21,838 nucleotides of DNA from positions 1 to 21,838 of the forward strand of contig JAGXHC010000044.1 in NCBI GenBank assembly GCA_024636405.1. Direction: 5' to 3'. The notes below the pieces were generated by a model. The model did no database searches. It was not told where the DNA came from and saw only the letters and a program-made list of their open reading frames with translations. The translations under genes and the position numbers were made by a program. Origin of the DNA: Sulfitobacter sp. (lineage in GTDB: Bacteria; Pseudomonadota; Alphaproteobacteria; Rhodobacterales; Rhodobacteraceae). Positions 8,237 through 15,735 of this stretch are shown piece after piece (within the stretch, counting starts at the first letter, position 1; each line of letters starts with the position of its first letter).

Positions 8237-9922
8237 TTACGAATGTTCCTCAGCCGCCGTCGCAGCCAGCGCGCGGTTGTAGGCTTTCAGCGCGTCAACG
8301 TGGAACAATGCACCCAGCAAATCAGGCGGTGCACCCGCGGTCAGCGTCACAACCGGGATAAACGGCACGCCGGTTTTCTCAAACATCGGCAGAGCCGCCT
8401 CAAGCGTGGCCGTGCCATCAATATACGTGCCTTCATCAATCAGCGCCCAACATGCGTTGGCATCTGCCGCGTTTGGCTCATCCGGCCGGCGCATGACGCG
8501 CGCCACCGCAAACATCGACAACAGATAGGCCTGCGGACCTGCGGCCAGCCGCAGACCCCGCCGTTCGATCTGCGTCAGGAAAAAACTGCGATTAACCAGC
8601 TTGGATGCGAGCGCCGTCGACATGCTGACCGCGACCATTACCGCCAGTCCAATCTGCCAGTCACCGGTCATCTCAAACACGATCAGCGTGGTCGAAATCG
8701 GCGCGCCCAGCACCGCAGCGGCCACCGCCCCCATCCCTGCCAGCGCATAAAGCGTGATCGACCCGGACACATCCGGGAACAGCCCGGTCGCAATCAGGCC
8801 AAAGGCCAGCCCGGTCAGCGCCCCCACCATCAGCGACGGTGAAAACATACCGCCGCCCATGCGTCCGCCCAATGTAATCGACACCGCGATCACCTTGAGA
8901 ACCGCAAAAACGATCACTTCGCGCAGGCCAAGCTGCCCCGTCAGCGCCAGCGATGTCGTCTCATAGCCAACGCCGATGATATGCGGAAACCACAATGCCA
9001 TGACGCCCAGCATCGCGCCCGCGATCATCGGGCGCAGATACCGGGGCAGACGGGTGCGGCTTTGCACATAATTCCCGACATCCTCGGCCCAGAAGATGCT
9101 TAGCATAAGTGCCACCGCAACCAACCCGCTTGTCAGTCCCAGCAGCAAAAAGGCCGGCAATTCAACGTAAAACTGCAAATCACCCGTGGTCGGCAGCACA
9201 AATTCCGTTACCCCGCCGAACTCAAGCCGGTTGATCACCGTGCCTGCAACAGATGCAATCACGATGGGCGCAAATGCATGGACCGCGAAATGACGCAGCA
9301 CCACTTCCAGCGCAAAAAGCGCACCCGCGATCGGCGCATTGAAACTGGCCGAAACCGCCGCAGCCACGGCACATCCCAACAGGTCACGCCCGGTGATTCC
9401 ATCGGCCTTGATCCACCGGTTCACCCAGGTGGAGATCACGGCGGCCATATGCACCACCGGCCCCTCGCGGCCCGATGATCCTCCTGTGCTCAGCGTGATC
9501 AGCGACGCGAGCGCCGATGCAATCCCTGCGCGCGTTTCAACCCGCCCGTCGTGAATCGCGGCACCCAGGATCACGTCACTGACCGTGCGCGCCCGCGCAT
9601 CGCGCGTGAAGTTATGCAAGATCAACCCCACGACCAATCCGCCCAGCGTCGGGATCACCACAATCCAGTACCAATCAAGACTGCCGATAAAACTGTGCAG
9701 GTGCTGCACGTCCTCGGTCCCATAAAGTGTCGCCTGCAACCGGTTGATCCCTTTGCGAAACAGCAGCGCGGCAAACCCGGCGGCGATTCCGATCATCAAG
9801 GCGATAAACCAAAAGGTGACTTTGCCCGGCCCCCGGTGCCGCAGCACAAGCAGCCCGGTCCTGCAACTGGTGACGGCCAGTTGCAGTTGGGCTGAAAAGA
9901 ACGGAAGCGGCGGTTCTGACAT
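8237..9922 (-). CDS. ClC-family chloride channel/transporter with C-terminal CBS-like region
   Basis: A 561-residue inner-membrane protein with many hydrophobic segments between residues 35 and 445, which carries chloride (or a related anion) across the membrane. Signatures are GGSSGREGP (147-155), in which E153 matches the gating glutamate, SFNAPIAGALFALE (193-206) and GGGMFSPSL (356-364). Residues about 450-555 form a cytoplasmic tail resembling a degenerate CBS pair (IDGTATLEAALPMFEKTGVP). Two features are unusual. The position matching the internal proton glutamate of E. coli ClcA (E203) is V207, and the usual GSGIP ion-selectivity loop is replaced by ARTVS (111-115). The ATG start has no clear Shine-Dalgarno sequence. 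It is the last gene of the - strand run, 64 bases after recN. Confidence 0.93.
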   Translation of the reverse strand: MSEPPLPFFSAQLQLAVTSCRTGLLVLRHRGPGKVTFWFIALMIGIAAGFAALLFRKGINRLQATLYGTEDVQHLHSFIGSLDWYWIVVIPTLGGLVVGLILHNFTRDARARTVSDVILGAAIHDGRVETRAGIASALASLITLSTGGSSGREGPVVHMAAVISTWVNRWIKADGITGRDLLGCAVAAAVSASFNAPIAGALFALEVVLRHFAVHAFAPIVIASVAGTVINRLEFGGVTEFVLPTTGDLQFYVELPAFLLLGLTSGLVAVALMLSIFWAEDVGNYVQSRTRLPRYLRPMIAGAMLGVMALWFPHIIGVGYETTSLALTGQLGLREVIVFAVLKVIAVSITLGGRMGGGMFSPSLMVGALTGLAFGLIATGLFPDVSGSITLYALAGMGAVAAAVLGAPISTTLIVFEMTGDWQIGLAVMVAVSMSTALASKLVNRSFFLTQIERRGLRLAAGPQAYLLSMFAVARVMRRPDEPNAADANACWALIDEGTYIDGTATLEAALPMFEKTGVPFIPVVTLTAGAPPDLLGALFHVDALKAYNRALAATAAEEHS

Positions 9923-9934
9923 GGATGCTCGATC

Positions 9935-9952
9935 ACAGAAGGTTAATTCTGT
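9935..9952. promoter_or_regulatory. Inverted repeat just upstream of the ClC gene
   Basis: ACAGAA (9935-9940) and TTCTGT (9947-9952) are perfect inverted copies with a 6-base spacer. A second overlapping dyad, TGTC / GACA, lies at 9950-9960. They sit 13-38 bases before the ClC start codon and could bind a regulator or form a small hairpin. No confident promoter was found. Confidence 0.3.
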
Positions 9953-9986
9953 CTAGGACACCTGACCCTTGGGGCAAACCCTATTG

Positions 9987-11639
9987 TCAGCCGGATTGCG
10001 CGCGGCTTTTGGCACTCTGCCCTTGTAGCAACACGTTGGCGGCGGCGCGGGCGGCATCGGTGATCACATCGCCCGCCAGCATACGCGCCACTTCCTGCAC
10101 CCGCTCCGGCGGGCTCAGCGGCACGACAGTGGACGTGGTCATGCCATTGCGCACGGATTTCTCCACCCGCCAGTGATGCGCGCCCAAGGCCGCGACCTGC
10201 GGCGAATGGGTCACGACCAGCACCTGACCGCCCTGCGCCAGCGCCGACAGGCGCCGCCCCACGGCATCTGCCGTCGCACCACCCACGCCGCGGTCAATCT
10301 CGTCAAAGATCAGCGTCAGACCCGGCTGACCCTGCGTGAGGCAAACCTTGAGCGCCAGCAAGAAGCGGCTAAGCTCGCCGCCCGACGCGATCTTGCCCAG
10401 CGGTCCTGCAGGCGCGCCGGGGTTCGTGGCCACGGTGAATGACACCGCATCGTGGCCGTCAGGGCCGGGCGCATCTGCGGTGATCTGGGTGGCAAACACG
10501 GCCCGCTCCATCTTGAGCGGGGCAAGTTCGCCGGACACGGCCTTGTCCAGCTTCACCGCCGCCTTGCGCCGCGCCGCGCTCAGCGCTTGGGCAGCCGCAT
10601 CATAGTCAGCCTCCGCTGCGCGCACCGCCTTGTCCAATTCGGCCTGCGCCGCCTCGCCCGCGTCCAGCGCCGCAAGCTTGCCGCGCAGCACGGCGGCAAA
10701 TCCGGCCAGCGCATCGGGTGCCACATCATGCTTGCGCGCAAGTGCACGGATCGCGAACAGCCGCTCTTCGGTTTCTTCCAGCTCGATCGGATTGAACGAC
10801 ATTGCGTCAATGGCATTGGCCACGCCCGACATGGCGTCATCCAGTTCTACCATCGCCCGGTTAAGGGCCGCCATCGGTTCTTCAAGCGCGCCTTCGGCCT
10901 TATCCGCCACACCGTCCAGCCAGCGCAACGCATCGCCAAGGCTTGTCTCTGCCCCACCCTGGCCCAAGATCTCGTCCGCGTTGACGACATCGCTGCGGAT
11001 CTTTTCGGCGCTCTGCATCAGACGGCGGCGGGTGTCCAGTTCGGCCTCTTCGCCCTCCTGGGGGTCCAATTGATCCAATTCGGCAACCGCATGGCGCAGG
11101 TATTCCTCTTCGGCGCGGATCGCATCGCGGTCCGCAGCGGCGGCGGCGGCGGCCTTGCGCGCAGCACTTTGGGCCGACCAAGCGCTGCGCACCCGGCCTA
11201 GGGCCGCGCCGTTGGCGGCAAAATCATCCAGAATGGCCCGGTGCCCGCGCGGGTTCAGCAGACCGCGATCATCGTGCTGTCCGTGCAGTTCCACCAATGT
11301 ATCGGACAAGGCGCGCAGGATTTCACCCGAACAGCGTCGGTCGTTGACCCAGGCGGTCTTGCGCCCGTCGCTGCCGTTGGTGCGCCGCAAGATCACCTCG
11401 TCGCCACCGGGCAGGCCCGCCTGCTCCAGCACGGCATGTGCAGGGTGGCCGGGCGGCAGATCAAACCACGCGGTCACTTCGCCCTGTGCCGCGCCCTGGC
11501 GCACCAGATCCGCGCGCCCCCGCCAGCCCAGCACAAATCCCAGCGAATCCAGCAGTATTGATTTGCCCGCACCGGTTTCACCCGTGAGCACGTTCAAACC
11601 CGGCTGAAACCCAAGTTCCAGCCGGTCAATGATCAACAT
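9987..11639 (-). CDS. recN: DNA repair protein RecN (SMC-like ATPase), N-terminus interrupted by an amber codon
   Basis: RecN is an SMC-like ATPase that acts early in recombinational repair of double-strand breaks. The 550-residue open frame has Walker A GETGAGKS close to the N-terminus, a long central coiled coil rich in A, E and R, the ABC signature SGGELSRFLLALK, Walker B LTLIFDEIDRGVGG and the C-terminal VTHSPQVAA. RecN proteins normally begin MLrxLxIrDxxxIDrL. Here the in-frame upstream codons (11666-11640) read M-L-R-G-L-D-I-stop-D, so the canonical start is separated from the rest by TAG at 11645-11643. Translation would have to begin at the ATG at 11639, which has no well-spaced Shine-Dalgarno sequence, or reinitiate after the 7-codon leader. 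The nine lost residues form the first strand of the ATPase head. Activity is therefore uncertain. Confidence 0.9.
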   Translation of the reverse strand: MLIIDRLELGFQPGLNVLTGETGAGKSILLDSLGFVLGWRGRADLVRQGAAQGEVTAWFDLPPGHPAHAVLEQAGLPGGDEVILRRTNGSDGRKTAWVNDRRCSGEILRALSDTLVELHGQHDDRGLLNPRGHRAILDDFAANGAALGRVRSAWSAQSAARKAAAAAAADRDAIRAEEEYLRHAVAELDQLDPQEGEEAELDTRRRLMQSAEKIRSDVVNADEILGQGGAETSLGDALRWLDGVADKAEGALEEPMAALNRAMVELDDAMSGVANAIDAMSFNPIELEETEERLFAIRALARKHDVAPDALAGFAAVLRGKLAALDAGEAAQAELDKAVRAAEADYDAAAQALSAARRKAAVKLDKAVSGELAPLKMERAVFATQITADAPGPDGHDAVSFTVATNPGAPAGPLGKIASGGELSRFLLALKVCLTQGQPGLTLIFDEIDRGVGGATADAVGRRLSALAQGGQVLVVTHSPQVAALGAHHWRVEKSVRNGMTTSTVVPLSPPERVQEVARMLAGDVITDAARAAANVLLQGQSAKSRAQSG

Positions 11640-11642
11640 GTC

Positions 11643-11666
11643 CTAAATGTCGAGACCGCGCAGCAT
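11643..11666 (-). other. Seven-codon remnant of the canonical RecN start, ending in TAG
   Basis: Reading the - strand from 11666 gives ATG CTG CGC GGT CTC GAC ATT TAG, that is MLRGLDI then stop. This is the conserved RecN N-terminus and is in frame with the rest of recN, which resumes with GAC and then ATG at 11639. The TAG stands where relatives usually have an arginine codon. It may be a real mutation, a leader enabling reinitiation, or an assembly error. Confidence 0.8.
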
Positions 11667-11677
11667 GTCCGCTTTCC

Positions 11678-11700
11678 GCAGGGTGGGCGTGCCCCCCTGC
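11678..11700. other. Hairpin between bamD and recN
   Basis: GCAGGGTGGGC (11678-11688) and GCCCCCCTGC (11691-11700) pair over ten bases with one bulged T and a GT loop. The hairpin begins three bases after the bamD stop codon. There is no U-tract on the - strand, so it is unlikely to be a full terminator. It may protect or process the bamD transcript. Confidence 0.5.
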
Positions 11701-11702
11701 TC

Positions 11703-12599
11703 TTACAACCACTTGCCTTTGATCGTCTGGCGATAGATCGCCGTCAGCCAGTTGTCGCCAAACGACTTCATCTGAAGCCCGCGGCCCGTGAGCAACTTGT
11801 AACTGTCCTCATACCATTGGGTCGACCGGTAGTTATGTCCCAGAATGGCCCCCGCTGTCTGTGCTTCATCGGTCAGGCCAAGGCTTAGATAACCCTCTAC
11901 CAGTCGGTGCAAGGCTTCGGCGGTGTGGGTGGTGGTCTGGAAATCCTCGACCACGACACGGAAGCGGTTGATCGCTGCGGTGTAATGGTCCCGACGCAGG
12001 TAATAACGCCCGATTTCCATTTCCTTGGCCGCAAGGTGATCAAAGGCCAGATCGAACTTCAGGATCGCGGATTTCGCATATTCGCTGTCGGGATATGTTT
12101 CAATCACCTGGCGCAGCGATTGCAGCGCCTGAAATGTCAGCCCCTGATCGCGCCCGACTTCATCGATCTGGTCATAATAGCTTAGCGCCAGAAGGTATTG
12201 CGCATAGGCGGCATCGTCATCATCGGGGAAGAAATCAATGAAACGCTGCGCTGCGGACCGGCTGTTGGGATAATCCTGATCCTGATGATAGGAAAATGCC
12301 TGCATGATCAGCGCACGCTTGGCCCATTCGGAATAGGGGTAAAGCCGCTCAATCTCGGCAAAGTAGAACGCAGCCTGATCCGGTTTGCGCTTCTCAAGCT
12401 CGAATTCGCCACGCTCGAAAATCTGCTCGGCTGAATAGGTCTCAAGCGGGATTTCCTGAGGGTTAAAGAAACTTTGGGTGAACCGTCCCGTTTCGCGGAC
12501 CGCACCACACGCGCTGAGCGCCGCGACAAGCAGCACTGCACCGATCAGCCGCTTGCGCGTACCTGTCACTGCCATGCCTGCACCCTTCGCATTATTCAT
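11703..12599 (-). CDS. bamD: Outer-membrane assembly lipoprotein BamD
   Basis: BamD is the essential lipoprotein of the BAM complex, anchored to the inner face of the outer membrane, and helps BamA insert beta-barrel proteins. The 298-residue protein has a lipoprotein signal (KRLIGAVLLVAALSAC) with the lipobox LSAC and acylated Cys31. About five TPR units follow, beginning YSAEQIFERGEFELEKRKPD. Length and layout fit the family. The ATG at 12599 is preceded by GAGAAGG, seven bases upstream. A second ATG at codon 9 also has an AAGGG and would keep the lipobox, so the exact start is open. The order lpxC-bamD-recN is usual in Rhodobacterales. The 199-base gap towards lpxC (12600-12798) probably holds its promoter, but no convincing -35/-10 pair was seen. 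Confidence 0.95.
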   Translation of the reverse strand: MNNAKGAGMAVTGTRKRLIGAVLLVAALSACGAVRETGRFTQSFFNPQEIPLETYSAEQIFERGEFELEKRKPDQAAFYFAEIERLYPYSEWAKRALIMQAFSYHQDQDYPNSRSAAQRFIDFFPDDDDAAYAQYLLALSYYDQIDEVGRDQGLTFQALQSLRQVIETYPDSEYAKSAILKFDLAFDHLAAKEMEIGRYYLRRDHYTAAINRFRVVVEDFQTTTHTAEALHRLVEGYLSLGLTDEAQTAGAILGHNYRSTQWYEDSYKLLTGRGLQMKSFGDNWLTAIYRQTIKGKWL

Positions 12600-12798
12600 A
12601 CTATGGCCTTCTCAACCGACTTGAGCATGTGACTAGCACAATAAATTCCGTTGCAAAACGCCCATTCCACACTTCCGCGCCAAGCGTCACGCAAAAGCGA
12701 TAGTTCTGCGCGCTTTGCCCGCCTGTTGTCTGGAATTACAGTGCCTTGAGTGTCACGACAAGGGCTGGTTGCGCCAGTTTCCCGGTAGAGCACGGGGA

Positions 12799-13722
12799 TC
12801 AGGCGACCTGCGGGATCTCGTCCCAGGCCAGCCCATAGCCCGGCAGCCGTTTCGCCATCGCCGCGTCACAGGTTACCATGCGCACCGCGCCGGGTGTGGC
12901 GAACAGCGCCCGCAGCAGCGTGTTGGTCATGGAATGACCTGCCCGCTGGCCGGTGTAATGGCCCAGCAGCGGCGCACCGGCCAATGCCAGATCACCCAGC
13001 GCATCCAGCATCTTGTGGCGCACAGGTTCATCTGCATGGCGCAGACCGCCCGGACTAAGCACGCGGTCGCCGTCGAACACCACCGCATTCACGCCAGGGG
13101 TGCCGCCCAATGCCAGACCGTTGGCCTGCATCGCATCGACATCCGCCTGTCGGCAGAACGTCCGGCTATCGCAAAGCTCGCGGGCGAAGGAGCCGTTGTT
13201 CATCACCAGCGACTTTTTCTGATGCCCGATGGCTGCGTCGGCGAACTCGATCTCGAAATCGATGCGCAGCGTGTCGGACGGGGCCAGCGACGCCGACGCA
13301 TCGCCATCGGTCACTGTGACCGTCTTCAGAACCTCAAGGGCACGCACCGGCGCGGTCAGCTTGCGGATGCCGCGCAGCATGATGCCACGCACAAACGGCA
13401 CGGCTGACCCGTCAAGGATCGGAACTTCGGGCCCGTCAAGTTCGATCAAGGCATTATGAATACCGCACCCGGCAAGAGCGGCCATCAGGTGTTCAACGGT
13501 CGATACCGACAGCCCAGTGGGATTTTCCAGTTTCGTGCACAACGGGGAGCGGTTCACCACATCCCAACGCGCCGGCACCATCCGGTCGCCGACAGCGACG
13601 TCGATCCGTGTGAACCAGATACCATGATGCGCGCCCGCAGACCGCACTGTTACCGTCGCGGGCTGGCCTGAATGCAGGCCTGTGCCACTAAAGCTGATCG
13701 GTGATTTTATGGTCGTTTGCAC
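12799..13722 (-). CDS. lpxC: UDP-3-O-acyl-N-acetylglucosamine deacetylase LpxC
   Basis: LpxC is the cytoplasmic zinc hydrolase that commits UDP-3-O-acyl-GlcNAc to lipid A synthesis. With the GTG start the protein has 307 residues, the normal size. The zinc ligands are visible: H78 in STVEHLMAAL, H236 and D240 in EPVRHKMLDALGD; the catalytic H263 is in GQRAGHSMTN. These match H79, H238, D242 and H265 of E. coli. An ATG seven codons earlier (13743) is also in frame, but GAGGA (13730-13734) stands seven bases before the GTG and inside that extension. Relatives also begin at QTTIKS, so GTG is preferred. lpxC follows ftsZ, but the ftsZ terminator lies between them, so lpxC likely has its own promoter in 13723-13875. 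No clear promoter motif was recognised there. Confidence 0.96.
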   Translation of the reverse strand: MQTTIKSPISFSGTGLHSGQPATVTVRSAGAHHGIWFTRIDVAVGDRMVPARWDVVNRSPLCTKLENPTGLSVSTVEHLMAALAGCGIHNALIELDGPEVPILDGSAVPFVRGIMLRGIRKLTAPVRALEVLKTVTVTDGDASASLAPSDTLRIDFEIEFADAAIGHQKKSLVMNNGSFARELCDSRTFCRQADVDAMQANGLALGGTPGVNAVVFDGDRVLSPGGLRHADEPVRHKMLDALGDLALAGAPLLGHYTGQRAGHSMTNTLLRALFATPGAVRMVTCDAAMAKRLPGYGLAWDEIPQVA

Positions 13723-13875
13723 GTTATTATCCTCAGGGTCCAAAGATCACTGTCTAGGTTGAACACAGAGGTAAGACGCAGGTTCAGTTTGCTCAACTCA
13801 ATCTTTGCAACCGACTGAAACATGGCTGTAACAATTAAGCGCGATGGCGCCTGCTGGTCTGTAATGGTATGATAT

Positions 13876-13904
13876 AAAAAAGAAAAAGCCGCCCGCAGGC
13901 GGCT
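13876..13904 (-). terminator. Intrinsic terminator downstream of ftsZ
   Basis: On the - strand AGCCGCC and GGCGGCT (13904-13898 and 13893-13887) form a perfect 7-bp stem with a 4-base loop. It is followed by the U-rich run TTTTTCTTTTTT (13886-13875). It lies about 25 bases after the ftsZ stop and separates the division genes from lpxC. Confidence 0.93.
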
Positions 13905-13928
13905 CTCTCATCCAATTAAAGTGACCGC

Positions 13929-15560
13929 TTAGTTGGCCTGACGACGCAGGAATGCGGGGATCTCGATGCGTTCCTGATCGGGATCCGGCGTTTCCTGAGG
14001 CTGCGGCGCAGCAGAGGAGGCGCGGTTTTGCACCGGAGGCTGCTGACGCGCTGGACGCGGCTGGCTTTCGCTCTCGGCGTGGCCCGTCATCCGGTTGATC
14101 AAGGAGTTGATCCCAAATCGCGGCTTCTCGGCGCTATGTGCGGCCTGATGCTGCTGCTGCTGGGTTTGCTGCGCCTGACGTGACTGTGCGTCGGGGGCCG
14201 CTTTCTGGGCAGCGGCGCGCAGACGCGCCAGCGCTTCGGGAGAGGGTGTTCCGGGGGCCGGGGCGCGCGGTGCCACAAATGTGTCCGGCTCTGCTTCGAT
14301 GCTTTCCTGACGCGGCTCGAATGCGGCGACCTGCGGCTGGTAGGCCGGCGGTGGCAGACCATCGGAAGCGTCACGAATATCCTCGGCAAAGATATCCTCG
14401 GCCATCTCGTCTTCTGCGCCATGCTGTCCGTCAAGTTCGTCAAACAATGGGGCCTGATCGGCGTGGTTCTGCGCCACTTCGGCGGCAACCGGTGTGGCTG
14501 CGGCAATGGCAGGTGCCAGACTTTCGACAGCGACGTGCTGTTTCAATGGCTGGCTCATGGACCGGCGCGGCACCGGCATTTCGGTATTCACATCGGTGGC
14601 GTCAATGCCTGTGGCAACAACGCTGACGCGCATCATGCCGCCCATGTTTTCATCCAGCGTGGAACCGACGATGATGTTTGCCTCCGGGTCCACTTCCTCG
14701 CGGATGCGGTTCGCGGCTTCATCAAGTTCAAACAACGTCAGATCATGGCCGCCGGTGATGTTGATCAGAACGCCCTTGGCGCCGCGCAGGCTGATTTCAT
14801 CCAGCAGCGGGTTCGCGATGGCTTTTTCCGCCGCCTGAATGGCGCGGTCTTCGCCTTCGGCCTCGCCGGTGCCCATCATCGCCTTGCCCATCTCATCCAT
14901 CACGGCGCGGACATCGGCAAAATCAAGGTTGATCAAACCGGGACGCACCATCAGGTCGGTCACGCCCTTGACGCCTTGATAAAGTACATCATCGGCCATG
15001 CTGAACGCTTCGGTGAAGGTGGTCTTTTCATTGGCCAGACGGAACAGGTTCTGGTTGGGAATGATGATCAGCGTATCAACGACCTTTTGCAGCGCCTCGA
15101 CGCCGTCCTCGGCCTGGCGCATCCGCTTGGCGCCTTCAAACTGAAAGGGCTTGGTCACAACACCGACCGTGAGAACGCCCAATTCCCGCGCCGCCTGCGC
15201 GATGATCGGTGCCGCCCCGGTGCCGGTTCCGCCACCCATGCCGGCGGTGATGAAACACATGTGCGCGCCTGCAAGGTGATCAACAATCTGTTCAATCGAT
15301 TCTTCCGCAGCGGCAGCGCCGACGCTGGCACGTGCGCCCGCGCCCAAACCTTCCGTGACCTTGATGCCAAGCTGCACGCGGTTTTCCGCCCGCGCCTGTT
15401 GCAAGGCCTGCGCATCGGTGTTCGCGACAACAAAATCGACGCCATCGAGCTCTTTTTCGATCATGTTGTTCACCGCGTTCCCGCCAGCGCCGCCAACGCC
15501 AAAAACGGTGATACGTGGCTTGAGATCGTCCTGACCGGGCATCGAAAGGTTAAGTGTCAT
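13929..15560 (-). CDS. ftsZ: Cell division GTPase FtsZ
   Basis: FtsZ is the tubulin-like GTPase whose filaments form the Z ring at midcell. The chosen ATG gives 543 residues, long but normal for Rhodobacterales. Residues about 15-325 are the GTPase core: [14 protein letters not shown] (20-33), the tubulin signature GGGTGTG (109-115) and the T7 loop [11 protein letters not shown] (211-221). Residues about 330-525 are a long disordered linker rich in A, P and Q, including QQTQQQQHQ. The end is the conserved C-terminal peptide [13 protein letters not shown], which binds FtsA and other partners. The open frame extends 30 codons further to 15650, but that part is not FtsZ-like. A weak GGCGG precedes the chosen ATG. 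A 175-base gap to ftsA leaves room for a separate promoter. Confidence 0.97.
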   Translation of the reverse strand: MTLNLSMPGQDDLKPRITVFGVGGAGGNAVNNMIEKELDGVDFVVANTDAQALQQARAENRVQLGIKVTEGLGAGARASVGAAAAEESIEQIVDHLAGAHMCFITAGMGGGTGTGAAPIIAQAARELGVLTVGVVTKPFQFEGAKRMRQAEDGVEALQKVVDTLIIIPNQNLFRLANEKTTFTEAFSMADDVLYQGVKGVTDLMVRPGLINLDFADVRAVMDEMGKAMMGTGEAEGEDRAIQAAEKAIANPLLDEISLRGAKGVLINITGGHDLTLFELDEAANRIREEVDPEANIIVGSTLDENMGGMMRVSVVATGIDATDVNTEMPVPRRSMSQPLKQHVAVESLAPAIAAATPVAAEVAQNHADQAPLFDELDGQHGAEDEMAEDIFAEDIRDASDGLPPPAYQPQVAAFEPRQESIEAEPDTFVAPRAPAPGTPSPEALARLRAAAQKAAPDAQSRQAQQTQQQQHQAAHSAEKPRFGINSLINRMTGHAESESQPRPARQQPPVQNRASSAAPQPQETPDPDQERIEIPAFLRRQAN

Positions 15561-15583
15561 GTGTTGTCCGCCTGTTCTGATTG

Positions 15584-15605
15584 CCCGCTGCCTGCGGGTA
15601 TTTTT
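15584..15605. other. GC hairpin with adjoining AT-rich dyad in the ftsZ leader
   Basis: CCCGC (15584-15588) and GCGGG (15594-15598) form a 5-bp stem, and TATTTTT follows on the + strand. The adjoining ATTTTT / AAAAAT dyad spans 15600-15614. On the - strand these would sit in the untranslated leader of ftsZ. On the + strand the element resembles a weak terminator that could block antisense transcription. Confidence 0.35.
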
Positions 15606-15680
15606 CCCAAAAATTTCCCTGATCCTATCGGTACAGGGACCGAACGTCACCTAAAAAACGTCATTTTGACCCTAGATATG

Positions 15681-15694
15681 GGCAAATTCTTGCC
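15681..15694. promoter_or_regulatory. Inverted repeat in the ftsA-ftsZ gap (possible operator)
   Basis: GGCAA (15681-15685) and TTGCC (15690-15694) are inverted copies around ATTC, about 120 bases upstream of the ftsZ start. The surrounding sequence is AT-rich compared with the coding DNA, as expected for a promoter region. No TTAA-N7-TTAA CtrA box was found. The role is inferred. Confidence 0.3.
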
Positions 15695-15735
15695 AAATTT
15701 CTCCTTATGTCGGGGTTGGCCACCTCATCTTGCGG

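Noticed and set aside
12596..12793. 65-codon - strand frame ending in ATGA overlap with bamD
   Set aside because: No hydrophobic, domain or codon-use signal was seen, and the overlap alone is weak. It is more likely the non-coding leader of bamD.
15561..15650. 30-codon N-terminal extension of FtsZ
   Set aside because: FtsZ homology begins at [12 protein letters not shown]. The extension overlaps the leader dyads and has no family similarity.
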